A DNA stretch of 64,000 nt from Aurantiacibacter aquimixticola (GTDB lineage Bacteria > Pseudomonadota > Alphaproteobacteria > Sphingomonadales > Sphingomonadaceae): positions 186,001-250,000 of the forward strand of contig NZ_RAHX01000001.1 of NCBI RefSeq assembly GCF_003605475.1, given 5' to 3'. The notes under the pieces were generated by a model. That model was not told the origin of the DNA and did not search any database. It saw only the letters and a list, made by a program, of their open reading frames with translations. Within the stretch, counting starts at the first letter, position 1; each line of letters starts with the position of its first letter. Shown piece after piece: positions 1 to 8,560 of the stretch. A program made the position numbers and the translations under genes.

Positions 1-410
1 TCACCATAGCCGAGAAGGATGAGTCCGTCGGCGCGGTGACTGTCCTGATATTGCGTGTGCCAGTCGTCCTCCATCCGCTGGAAGGAAATCAGCAGGTCCA
101 GCCCGCGCGCGGCGCACGCACGGGTGATACTGCCCAGCATGGAAAGAAAGAACGGATTGATCATGCTTTCGTCGGGCGTGGGATCCTCGAAGAAGAGCAG
201 GGCAATGGTGTTCGAGCGCTGGGAGCGCAGCGAGGAGGCGTTCTTATCGACGGTGTAGTTGAGGTCGCGGGCGATTTGCTTGATGCGTTCGCGCGTCTTT
301 TCGCTAACGGATTTGTCCCCGCGAAGGGCGCGGCTGACGGTCGGCTGGGACACACCAGCCTTGTAGGCAATGTCGAAACTGGTCGGCCGACCGCTCGGGG
401 CGCGTCCCAT
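1..410 (-). CDS. LacI-family transcriptional regulator (3' part cut by window edge)
   Basis: The first 136 codons read leftward off the window start. The N-terminus holds a LacI helix-turn-helix (SFDIAYKAGVSQPTVSRALRG, about residues 10-30) and the usual hinge (LNYTVDKNASSLRSQRS). The start of the periplasmic-binding-like sensor domain follows (TIALLFFEDP). The ATG at 410 is preceded by a GGGAGAT-like ribosome site. The gene is divergent from the TonB receptor and the glycosidase run, so it is probably the sugar-responsive regulator of that locus. The inverted repeats between the two genes are candidate operators. The ligand-binding part is mostly outside the window, so the inducer cannot be named; maltose or maltodextrin is an inference from context. 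Confidence 0.93.
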   Translation of the reverse strand, partial: MGRAPSGRPTSFDIAYKAGVSQPTVSRALRGDKSVSEKTRERIKQIARDLNYTVDKNASSLRSQRSNTIALLFFEDPTPDESMINPFFLSMLGSITRACAARGLDLLISFQRMEDDWHTQYQDSHRADGLILLGYG

Positions 411-447
411 ATCATCTCCCGCCGCCCGGGCTCCTCATCCGAGCGGC

Positions 448-461
448 TTACACTTGTGTAA
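448..461. promoter_or_regulatory. Perfect inverted repeat, candidate LacI-family operator
   Basis: TTACACTTGTGTAA has two perfect 6-base arms around a 2-base centre. It lies 38 bases upstream of the LacI-family start codon in the divergent region shared with the TonB receptor. Size and symmetry suit a LacI-family dimer site, possibly autoregulatory. Binding is inferred. Confidence 0.45.
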
Positions 462-547
462 AGATGCAGGGAGCGCTTGCCAACACGGGCCGAAGGGCGG
501 GTTTGAAAGTGTGACATTTCCTCACCACGCGGTCGCTGAGCGGCATT

Positions 548-562
548 TGCGTATACGTATGC
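548..562. promoter_or_regulatory. Near-palindrome centred on TATACGTAT, candidate second operator
   Basis: The sequence TGCGTATACGTATGC contains the perfect palindrome ATACGTAT (553-560). It is AT-rich compared with its surroundings and lies about 145 bases upstream of the receptor start. It could be a regulator site or part of a promoter. I could not place -35/-10 boxes convincingly. Confidence 0.3.
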
Positions 563-706
563 TCTCTTCCGCGTCGGCAAATATGACAGGTAGATGAATG
601 CACGCGAGGCGCAGGGTCCGACCTGTCAGCCCGTGAGTTTTGGACGAGGACATAGTTGCTTGGGACCGTATCGGGCCCGGCAGCGCCTGATCGGGGACAC
701 CACCGT

Positions 707-3475
707 ATGACATTCCGCAATACGCTGCGCGCCGGTGCCAGCACCACCGCATTCGCCATCGCCGCCATCGCCCTGCCGGGCATAGCCTTTGCACAGGCCC
801 AGCCTGTCGAGGTCGAGCAGGATGACGAAGCCAACAATGATGGCGAAGTCGATCCACAGGACGAGAACGTCATCATCGTCTCCGGCTTCCGCGGCGCGCT
901 TGATGCCGCGATCGACGAAAAGCGCGAAAGCGACCTGATCCTCGAATCCGTTACGGCGGAAGATATCGGCAAGCTGCCCGACGACTCGATCGGCGAAAGC
1001 ATCGCCCGCCTGCCCGGCGTCACCTCGCAGCGCCTGAACGGCCGCGCGAACGTGATCGCCATTCGCGGCCTCGGCCCTGACTTCTCGCAGACGCTTTTGA
1101 ATGGCCGCGAGCAAACCTCTACCGGTGACAACCGCGCCGTCGAGTTCGACCAGTATCCTTCGGAAGTCGTGAACCAGGTCGTGGTCTACAAGAGCCCGTC
1201 CGCCAGCCTCGTGGGCCAGGGCCTCGTCGGCACGATCGACATCCGCACGATTCGTCCGCTTGAAGCGGATGAAAGCGTTCTCGCCATCGGTGCGAAGGGT
1301 TCGTACGCCGATCTCGGCGCACTGAATGCCGGTTCGAACGAATTCGGCTACCGCGTCAATGCCACCTTCGTCGATCAATTCGCAGACGATCGCATCGGCG
1401 TCGCGCTCGCGGCGGCCTATACCAATGAGCCCTACCAGCTGCAGGAATTCAACGCGTGGGGCTATGCCGGAAGCGGGGAGTCCGACAATCCGTTCGTAAT
1501 CGGCGGCAGCAAGAGCTTCGTTACTTCGACCCAGCTGGAGCGGATCGGTGTGAACGGCACGCTGCAGTTCGAAGTCTCGCCTGCCCTGATGCTGACGGTG
1601 GATGGCTTCTATTCCAACTTCGACGATGAATCGACCAAGCGTGGCATTGAGCTTCCGCTTGCCTTCGGTGGCTTCTTCGGCACGACTTTCGACCCCGACA
1701 CGGCGACCACGATCGAGACGCCCTTCGGAGAATTCGCCACTTCCGGCACCTTCGAGAACGTCGAGGGCGTCGTTCGCAACGACATCTTCCAGCGCAGTGC
1801 CGATCTCTATTCGGGCGGCATCAATCTGGCTTGGGATGGCGGCGAAGGCCTGAGTGCTTTCGCGGACTTCGGCTACTCCCGCACCGATCGCAACGAGCTG
1901 AGCCTCGAAAGCTATTCGGGCACCGAGTACAACCGTCTCGAAGGCGCGAACGACACGATCCAGTTCTTCTCTGACGACCAAGGCACGAGCTTCTCGCCGA
2001 CGCTCGATTATTCCGATCCGAGCCTGATCTTCCTGACCGACCCGCTCGGTTGGGGTGGTGACCGCATCCAGGCGGGCTACTTCAACAATCGCATCCTCGA
2101 AGACGAGCTGATGCAATATCGTGCCGGCCTTACCTACGAACTGGGCGGCGATGTGTTCGAAGCCATCAGCGTGGGTCTTGCCTACACCGATCGCAGCAAG
2201 AGCCTGACGCCGGACGAGTTCTTCATCATCCCGGCCGATGGCGCGGAAGAAATTCCCATTCCCGCCGATCGCCTGCTGACGCCGACGGATCTCGGCTATC
2301 TCGGCCTCGGCCCGGTCGTCAGCTATGATGCGCGCGACATCATCAGTGACGGTCTGCTGGTGCTCGAGCGCAATGAATCGAACGATATTCCGGCCAAGGC
2401 CTACACGATCGAGGAAAAGCTGCTGACCGGCTACGTGCAGCTCGACATCGAGCGCGATTTCGATGGCGGTGTGGCCACGGGCAATGTCGGCGTCCAGGCT
2501 ATTCGCACCGATCAGGAATCCTCGGGCATCGCCTTCCCGAACGGTGTGCAGACGCCGGTCGTGCTTGGCGATACGTTCTGGGATGTGCTGCCGAGCGCGA
2601 ACATCTCGCTGCGTTTCGATAGCGACTGGGTGTTCCGCTTCGCCTTCTCGCGCCAGATTCAGCGTCCGCAGCTGGACGATCTGCGTGCTGCGATCGGATA
2701 CGGCATCAACAACAATCGCGGTGAAAGCCCGACCGGCCTCATTCCATTCATCAGCGGCGGTGGCGGCAACCCGCTCCTGCGTCCCTATCGCGCCAATGCT
2801 CTCGACCTGAATGTCGAGAAGTATTTTGCCAACGGGTCGGGCGTGATTGCGCTGCAGCTCTTCGCCAAGGACATCGTCAGCTACATCGACGGCGACCGTG
2901 CAATCTTCGATTATGACGGGCTGCCGGTTCCGGCCGGATTGCCGCCCGCCACCACGATCGGCTTCCTCGATTCCGAAGTGAACACCGGCGGCGGCGGCTT
3001 CTACGGTGCGGAGCTTTCGGCAACGATCCCGTTTGATATCGTGACCCCCGCCCTTGAGGGCTTCGGCTTTACCGGCGGTGTGGGTTATACCGAAACCGAG
3101 GTCGAGGATGCGAACGGGAACGCCGATCAGATTCCCGGCTATTCGAAGTGGGTTGCCAACGGCACCGTCTATTTCGAGCGCGCAGGTTTCAACGCCCGCT
3201 CCAGCGTCCGGTACCGTTCGCAGTTCCTGGCCGACTTCACCGGCTTCGGCGGATCGCCCACGCGCCGTATCGCGCGAGGTGAAACGATCGTCGACGCGCA
3301 GATCGGTTACGACTGGGATGCCGGTGCGCTGGAAGGCCTCTCGGTCTATCTGCAGGGCCAGAACCTGACGAACCAGCCGTTCGTTTCGCAATTCGACGTT
3401 CCCGTGGACGAGGCAGTGATCGACAATCAGGAATACGGTCGCCGTTTCCTGGCCGGGTTCACCTACCGCTTCTGA
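707..3475 (+). CDS. TonB-dependent receptor, probable maltodextrin transporter
   Basis: A 922-residue outer-membrane receptor. The signal peptide ends near AIAFAQA (about residue 30). A TonB-box-like stretch follows (ENVIIVSGF). The plug domain contains IGKLPDDSIGESIARLPGV and the IRGLGPDFSQTLLNGRE segment typical of Caulobacter/Xanthomonas-type receptors. A long beta-barrel ends in the expected terminal phenylalanine (GFTYRF). The ATG at 707 is chosen because the signal peptide starts there; an in-frame TTG at 656 would add an unsuitable extension. The gene heads the glycosidase locus and is divergent from a LacI-family gene, so it probably imports maltooligosaccharides across the outer membrane. 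The family assignment is firm and the substrate is inferred. Confidence 0.92.
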   Translation: MTFRNTLRAGASTTAFAIAAIALPGIAFAQAQPVEVEQDDEANNDGEVDPQDENVIIVSGFRGALDAAIDEKRESDLILESVTAEDIGKLPDDSIGESIARLPGVTSQRLNGRANVIAIRGLGPDFSQTLLNGREQTSTGDNRAVEFDQYPSEVVNQVVVYKSPSASLVGQGLVGTIDIRTIRPLEADESVLAIGAKGSYADLGALNAGSNEFGYRVNATFVDQFADDRIGVALAAAYTNEPYQLQEFNAWGYAGSGESDNPFVIGGSKSFVTSTQLERIGVNGTLQFEVSPALMLTVDGFYSNFDDESTKRGIELPLAFGGFFGTTFDPDTATTIETPFGEFATSGTFENVEGVVRNDIFQRSADLYSGGINLAWDGGEGLSAFADFGYSRTDRNELSLESYSGTEYNRLEGANDTIQFFSDDQGTSFSPTLDYSDPSLIFLTDPLGWGGDRIQAGYFNNRILEDELMQYRAGLTYELGGDVFEAISVGLAYTDRSKSLTPDEFFIIPADGAEEIPIPADRLLTPTDLGYLGLGPVVSYDARDIISDGLLVLERNESNDIPAKAYTIEEKLLTGYVQLDIERDFDGGVATGNVGVQAIRTDQESSGIAFPNGVQTPVVLGDTFWDVLPSANISLRFDSDWVFRFAFSRQIQRPQLDDLRAAIGYGINNNRGESPTGLIPFISGGGGNPLLRPYRANALDLNVEKYFANGSGVIALQLFAKDIVSYIDGDRAIFDYDGLPVPAGLPPATTIGFLDSEVNTGGGGFYGAELSATIPFDIVTPALEGFGFTGGVGYTETEVEDANGNADQIPGYSKWVANGTVYFERAGFNARSSVRYRSQFLADFTGFGGSPTRRIARGETIVDAQIGYDWDAGALEGLSVYLQGQNLTNQPFVSQFDVPVDEAVIDNQEYGRRFLAGFTYRF

Positions 3476-3484
3476 CGGGCCTTG

Positions 3485-3522
3485 CCGGCGGGGAGCAGCT
3501 CCTCCCTTTTGCTTCCCGCCGG
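3485..3522 (+). terminator. Stem-loop after the TonB receptor gene
   Basis: CCGGCGGGGAGC (3485-3496) pairs with GCTTCCCGCCGG (3511-3522), with one mismatch, and is followed by TTTGACTT. It lies 10 bases after the receptor stop codon. It may be a partial terminator or an mRNA-stabilising hairpin that keeps receptor expression above that of the downstream genes. Confidence 0.55.
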
Positions 3523-3530
3523 TTTGACTT

Positions 3531-3564
3531 GCCGCCCGGACCTGCTTGACCTGTTCCGGGCGGC
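3531..3564 (+). terminator. Second perfect hairpin between receptor and halogenase-like gene
   Basis: GCCGCCCGGA (3531-3540) and TCCGGGCGGC (3555-3564) form a perfect 10-bp stem with a 14-base loop and no T-run. Together with the preceding hairpin it fills the 122-base gap before the next start codon. RNA processing or protection is as likely as termination. Confidence 0.45.
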
Positions 3565-3597
3565 AATCGGCCGCCCGGCAGGCAAACAGGCGATATT

Positions 3598-5112
3598 ATG
3601 ACGGAGAGTTCTCCAACCCGCTATGTAATCGCCGGTGGTGGCACCGCCGGGTGGATGAGTGCAGCTGCGCTCGCGCGCTTCGCTCCACCGGGCACGTCGA
3701 TCACGCTGGTCGAAAGCGATGCCATCGGCACGGTCGGCGTGGGCGAGGCGACCATTCCGCAGATCCACCTGTTCAATCGGGCGCTCGGCCTAGACGAAGG
3801 CGATTTCCTGCGCGCCACGAAGGGCAGTTTCAAGCTCGGCATCGAATTCGACGGCTGGCTGCGCGAAGGCGAGGCGTACATGCACGCCTTCGGTTCTGTC
3901 GGGCGCGGGCATGGGCTCATGCCTTTCCACCAATACTGGCTTCGCGCACAGGCTCTTGGCATTGCCAAGCCGACCGCGGCATATGCGCTGAACGAACAGG
4001 CGGCGCGCGCCATCCGCATGCACCGCGGCCCGACGCAGAACGGGCCGCCCATGCCCTACGCCTTCCATTTCGACGCGGGGCTCTACGCCGATTTTCTCCG
4101 CGCATTCGCAGAAGGGCGCGGCGTCCGGCGCGTCGAGGGCAAGATCGCCAACGTCGCGCAGCATGGCGAAAGCGGCGATATCGCTGCGCTCGAACTGGAC
4201 GGCGGAGAGCGGATCGAAGGCGATTTCTTCATCGACTGTACCGGCTTTCGCGGCCTGCTGATCGAGGGCGCGCTGGCAGCGGGCTTCGACGATTGGAGCG
4301 AATACCTGCCCTGCGACCGTGCCGTGGCCGTTCCTTGCGAGAATGGCGGAGAGTTTACGCCGTACACCCGCGCCACTGCGCGTGCGGCGGGCTGGCAATG
4401 GCGCATCCCGCTCCAGCACCGCATCGGCAATGGCCTCGTCTATTGCTCGCGTTTCATGGAGGACGATGCAGCGTCCGAAATGCTGCTCGCCAATCTCGAT
4501 GGCAAGCCACTCGGCGATCCCCGCCCCATCCGCTTCACCACCGGCACGCGCCGCGCACACTGGAAGGGCAATTGCCTCGCTGTCGGCCTGTCGGCAGGCT
4601 TCATGGAGCCGATGGAATCGACCAGCATCCACTTGATCCAGAGCGCGATCAGCCGCTTTCTCTCCGTCTTGCCGAACGGGCGTGGGGGCGCAGCAACGCG
4701 GGATTGGTTCAACGCACAGTCCCGCTTCGAGTGGGAGCGCATTCGCGATTTCCTCGTCCTGCATTACACTGCGAATGCGCGCGAGGGTCAGCCTTTCTGG
4801 GATCACATGCGCGCCATCGAGCTGCCCGATACGCTGCAGGCCAAGATCGAGGCCTGGCGCGCCAACGGGCACATTCACCGCGAGCATGAAGAGCTCTTTA
4901 CCGAAGTCGCCTGGTTCCAGGTCTTTGCCGGGCAGGGGGTGGAGGCACAGGGTCGCAATCCCATCGCCGACGCCTTGCCGGAGCCGCAGCTTCGCCAGCT
5001 TCTCGAGCAGACCGAAACTGCCATCGCCGCCGAGGTCAGGCCGATGGCGCATCACATCGACGTGATCAAATCGACAATCGGCACCCGCACCCCTCAGGAG
5101 TTACCTGCATGA
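3598..5112 (+). CDS. Flavin-dependent tryptophan halogenase-family protein (first copy)
   Basis: A 504-residue protein of the tryptophan 7-halogenase family. It has the FAD-binding GGGTAGW at residues 13-19 and a lysine at about residue 79 (SFKLGIEFDGW), matching the catalytic lysine of PrnA. The family signature WQWRIP is at 266-271, and EPMESTSIH holds the conserved glutamate. Known members chlorinate or brominate indoles with FADH2. Members encoded beside TonB receptors in alphaproteobacteria have no settled role. It is the first gene of the run behind the receptor, and its stop overlaps the next start (ATGA, 5109-5112). All key residues are present, so catalysis is plausible; the substrate is unknown. 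Confidence 0.88.
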   Translation: MTESSPTRYVIAGGGTAGWMSAAALARFAPPGTSITLVESDAIGTVGVGEATIPQIHLFNRALGLDEGDFLRATKGSFKLGIEFDGWLREGEAYMHAFGSVGRGHGLMPFHQYWLRAQALGIAKPTAAYALNEQAARAIRMHRGPTQNGPPMPYAFHFDAGLYADFLRAFAEGRGVRRVEGKIANVAQHGESGDIAALELDGGERIEGDFFIDCTGFRGLLIEGALAAGFDDWSEYLPCDRAVAVPCENGGEFTPYTRATARAAGWQWRIPLQHRIGNGLVYCSRFMEDDAASEMLLANLDGKPLGDPRPIRFTTGTRRAHWKGNCLAVGLSAGFMEPMESTSIHLIQSAISRFLSVLPNGRGGAATRDWFNAQSRFEWERIRDFLVLHYTANAREGQPFWDHMRAIELPDTLQAKIEAWRANGHIHREHEELFTEVAWFQVFAGQGVEAQGRNPIADALPEPQLRQLLEQTETAIAAEVRPMAHHIDVIKSTIGTRTPQELPA

Positions 5113-6974
5113 AACCCGCATCGACCATAACCCGCGCGCTCGGCCTGGCACTTGCGGCAGGCATGCTGCCCGGATGCGCAACGGCGCAGGACGCGGCACC
5201 GGCGGCTCCCGCTGCCGCGAGCGACACGTCGTATCTCCAGCGCGCGCCCAGCGAAGAGATCATCTATTTCGTCCTGCCCGACCGGTTCGAGAATGGCGAT
5301 CCGACCAACGACACCGGCGATTTCTCGGGCGATCGGTTGGTCACCGGGTACGATCCCACTGCGCGCGGTTTCTATCAGGGGGGCGATCTGGCGGGCCTGA
5401 CCCAGCGGCTCGACTACATCCAAGGCCTCGGCGTCACCGCGATCTGGTTCGCGCCGATCTTCCAGAACAAGCCGGTGCAGGGCCCTCCCGGAGACGAGAG
5501 CGCGGGCTATCACGGTTACTGGGTGACCGATTTTACACGGCCCGACGGACATTTCGGGACGCTGGCAGAATTCACCGCCTTCGTCGAAGCGGCACATGCG
5601 CGCGGCATGAAGGTCTACATGGACATCATCACCAACCACACAGCCGACGTCATCCGTTATGAAGAGGGTGATGCGACAGGCTACGTCTATCGCAACCAGG
5701 GCGACTTTCCCTATTCGCGCCGTGGCGGCGTGGATGGCGAGCCCATCAATCCGGGTTTCACCGGGCCGGAGGACAGCAGCGAGGCGAACTTCGCCCGGCT
5801 CGTCGATCCGACCTATGCCTACACGCCCGTCGTGCCGGAAGCCGAGCGCAATGTGAAAGTGCCCTCCTGGCTCAACGATCCGATCTATTACCACAATCGC
5901 GGCGACACGACCTTTACCGGCGAGAGCAGCCGCTTCGGCGATTTCGTCGGGCTGGACGACCTTTTTACGGAGCATCCCCGCGTGCGTGCCGGGATGATCG
6001 AGATCTTCTGCAACTGGGTTACCACCTCGCGCGTCGACGGGTTCCGCATCGATACCGCGCGCCATGTCGATCCCGGTTTCTGGCGCGAATTCGTGCCCGC
6101 GCTCGAGCAATGCTCCGAAGCGGCAGACATCCCCAACTTTCATATGTTCGGAGAGGTTTTCGCCGAGGAACCGACCGCCGGTTACATCGCGGAATATACG
6201 CGCCGGGACGAGCTACCCGCCGTTCTCGATTTCGCCTTTGCCTCCGCCATGCGCGAGGTGCTCGGACGCGGGCAGGGAACAGCGGTGCTGAACCGCCTGT
6301 TCGACGGCGACTGGCTGTACGAGGGCGGGCCGGATGCCGCGCTCAACCTGCCGACCTTTCTCGGCAACCACGATTTCGGGCGCTTCTCGACCCTCATCAA
6401 GCAGGACATACCGGAGATTTCGCAGGACGAACTGCTGAGCCGCGTGATGCTCGGCCATGCGATGATGCTGTCGCTGCGCGGTTCGCCGACGATTTATTAC
6501 GGCGCTGAGCAGGGCTTTGTCGGCGACGGCAACGACCAGATGGCGCGTGAGCCGCTCTTCCCGAGCCGCACCGCCGAATACAATGACAACGACCTCATCG
6601 GCACCGATGCGACGACGGCGGATGCGAATTTCGACACGAACCACCCGCTCTATCGCCTGATCGGTGAATTTTCCGCTCTACGACGCGCGCATCCGGCGCT
6701 GCTTCGCGGTCTACAGACCCTTCGCCATTATGAGGAGGAGCCGGGTATCTTCGCGGTAAGCAGGTTCGATCCCGGTGACGGCACAGAATATCTCGCCGTG
6801 TTCAACACGTCAGGCCAGGCGCGCGATGCGAATGTCATGCTCGGTTATGATGCCCGGTCCTTTGAAACGCTCGCGGGCACTTGCCCCGCCGCCGTCACTG
6901 CACCCGGCAGCGCCGCGTTCAGCGTGCCTGCTTTCGGCTGGGCCGTGTGCCGGGTCAGCGAGACTGCCGAATGA
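5109..6974 (+). CDS. GH13 alpha-amylase-family lipoprotein
   Basis: A 621-residue GH13 enzyme. The N-terminal signal ends in a lipobox (LPGC, about residues 18-21), so it is probably anchored in the periplasm or outer membrane. The (beta/alpha)8 barrel motifs are in order: MDIITNH (region I), GFRIDTARH with nucleophile Asp315, MFGEVF with acid/base Glu349, and FLGNHD with Asp422. The substrate is probably starch or maltodextrin, or cyclodextrin, cut by a retaining mechanism. It overlaps the upstream halogenase-like gene (ATGA) and the downstream alpha-glucosidase gene (ATGA, 6971-6974), suggesting coupled translation. Exact specificity cannot be read from sequence alone. Confidence 0.9.
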   Translation: MKPASTITRALGLALAAGMLPGCATAQDAAPAAPAAASDTSYLQRAPSEEIIYFVLPDRFENGDPTNDTGDFSGDRLVTGYDPTARGFYQGGDLAGLTQRLDYIQGLGVTAIWFAPIFQNKPVQGPPGDESAGYHGYWVTDFTRPDGHFGTLAEFTAFVEAAHARGMKVYMDIITNHTADVIRYEEGDATGYVYRNQGDFPYSRRGGVDGEPINPGFTGPEDSSEANFARLVDPTYAYTPVVPEAERNVKVPSWLNDPIYYHNRGDTTFTGESSRFGDFVGLDDLFTEHPRVRAGMIEIFCNWVTTSRVDGFRIDTARHVDPGFWREFVPALEQCSEAADIPNFHMFGEVFAEEPTAGYIAEYTRRDELPAVLDFAFASAMREVLGRGQGTAVLNRLFDGDWLYEGGPDAALNLPTFLGNHDFGRFSTLIKQDIPEISQDELLSRVMLGHAMMLSLRGSPTIYYGAEQGFVGDGNDQMAREPLFPSRTAEYNDNDLIGTDATTADANFDTNHPLYRLIGEFSALRRAHPALLRGLQTLRHYEEEPGIFAVSRFDPGDGTEYLAVFNTSGQARDANVMLGYDARSFETLAGTCPAAVTAPGSAAFSVPAFGWAVCRVSETAE

Positions 6975-8560
6975 GCCGAGCGGGCGAAACCCTGCCCTGG
7001 TGGAAGGGCGCGGCGATCTACCAGATCTATCCGCGCAGCTTCATGGACTCCAATGGCGACGGGATCGGCGATCTGCCGGGCATCACCTCGCGCCTGGATC
7101 ACGTCGCCTCGCTCGGCGTCGATGCAATCTGGATCAGCCCTTTCTTCACCAGCCCGATGAAGGATTTTGGATACGATGTGGCGGACTATCGCGATGTCGA
7201 TCCCATCTTCGGGACACTGGAAGACTTCGACGCTATGGTCGCGCGGGCGCACGCGCTCGACCTCAAAGTGTTGATCGACCAGGTCTATTCGCACAGTTCG
7301 GACGAGCATCCCTGGTTTGCCGAAAGTCGCGCCAGCCGCGACAATGCGAAGGCCGACTGGTATGTCTGGGCCGACCCCAAGCCCGATGGCTCGCCGCCGT
7401 CGAACTGGCAGAGCGTCTTCGGCGGACCAGCCTGGACGTGGGACGCGCGGCGCGGCCAGTATTATCTGCACAATTTCCTCGCGAGCCAGCCGCAGCTCAA
7501 TCTGCACAATCGCGACGTGCAAGATGCGGTGCTGGGTGTCATGCGCTTCTGGCTGGACCGCGGCGTTGACGGATTCCGCATCGACGCGCTCAATTTCGCG
7601 ATGCATGATCCGCAATTGCGCGATAATCCGCCCGCGCCGGACACCAATCGTCAGCGCACGCGCCCCTTCGATTTCCAGCTGCGCATCCACAACCAGTCGC
7701 ATCCGGATATCCCGCAATTCATCGAGCGCATTCGCGCGCTGACCGATGAATATGACGGCACCTTCACGGTCGCCGAAGTGGGCGGAGACGATGCCGACCG
7801 GGAGATGAAGCTGTTCACAAGCGGCGAGGAGCACCTGAACTCCGCCTATGGCTTCGACTTTCTTTATGCGGAGAAACTGACCCCCGATCTGATTTGCCGC
7901 GCGCTCAATCAATGGCCGGACGAGCTGGGCATGGGCTGGCCGAGCTGGGCCTTCGAGAACCACGATGCGCCCCGCGCGCTCAGCCGCTGGTGCGAGCCGC
8001 AGGATCGCAAGGCCTTCGCCCGGCTCAAGATGCTCCTGCTGGCCTGCCTTCGCGGGAATATCATCCTCTATCAGGGTGAAGAGCTCGGCCTGACCCAGGT
8101 CGAGATTCCGTTCGACCAGCTCCACGATCCCGAAGCGATCGCCAACTGGCCACTCACCCTCAGCCGCGACGGCGCCCGGACCCCGATGCCGTGGGAAGCG
8201 GAATGCGGCTGCGGCGGCTTCGGCAGCGATACGCCATGGCTCCCGGTCGGCGAGGAGAACCTCGCCCGCGCGGTCGAAGCGCAGGAGGCCGATAGCGGCT
8301 CTTTGCTCGCTCATACCCGCAACATGCTCGCACTTCGCAACGCTCACCCGGCGCTGCATCACGGCGAAGTCGCCAGCTGCGAAGTGCACGGCAACCTGCT
8401 CAGCCTCGAACGCCGCGCCAAAGGTAAGACGATCCGCGTTTTCGCCAATCTCGGCGACGAGAACATCGCCATCGACGCGACTGGCGAAACGCTCGCGTCC
8501 GTCAACGGTGCTACACTTGAAAAACTTCCCCCCTTCGCAGCCATAGTGGTGAAAACATGA
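6971..8560 (+). CDS. GH13 alpha-glucosidase (oligo-glucosidase type)
   Basis: A 529-residue GH13 enzyme without a signal peptide, so probably cytoplasmic. It begins with the typical WWKGAAIYQIYPRSFMDSNG. The motifs are DQVYSHSS, GFRIDALNF with nucleophile Asp205, VAEVGGD with acid/base Glu269, and ENHD with Asp332. The AEVGG form of the acid/base motif resembles alpha-glucosidases that act on maltose and short maltooligosaccharides. The ATG at 6971 lies in the stop of the upstream gene; the reading frame extends further upstream but only antiparallel to that gene's conserved end. It probably releases glucose from imported maltodextrins. Confidence 0.9.
   Translation: MSRAGETLPWWKGAAIYQIYPRSFMDSNGDGIGDLPGITSRLDHVASLGVDAIWISPFFTSPMKDFGYDVADYRDVDPIFGTLEDFDAMVARAHALDLKVLIDQVYSHSSDEHPWFAESRASRDNAKADWYVWADPKPDGSPPSNWQSVFGGPAWTWDARRGQYYLHNFLASQPQLNLHNRDVQDAVLGVMRFWLDRGVDGFRIDALNFAMHDPQLRDNPPAPDTNRQRTRPFDFQLRIHNQSHPDIPQFIERIRALTDEYDGTFTVAEVGGDDADREMKLFTSGEEHLNSAYGFDFLYAEKLTPDLICRALNQWPDELGMGWPSWAFENHDAPRALSRWCEPQDRKAFARLKMLLLACLRGNIILYQGEELGLTQVEIPFDQLHDPEAIANWPLTLSRDGARTPMPWEAECGCGGFGSDTPWLPVGEENLARAVEAQEADSGSLLAHTRNMLALRNAHPALHHGEVASCEVHGNLLSLERRAKGKTIRVFANLGDENIAIDATGETLASVNGATLEKLPPFAAIVVKT

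Noticed and set aside
626..3391. Long minus-strand reading frame (921 codons) opposite the first TonB receptor
   Set aside because: It is a mirror of the receptor gene's codon bias. It shows no family motif, whereas the plus strand has a signal peptide, plug and barrel.
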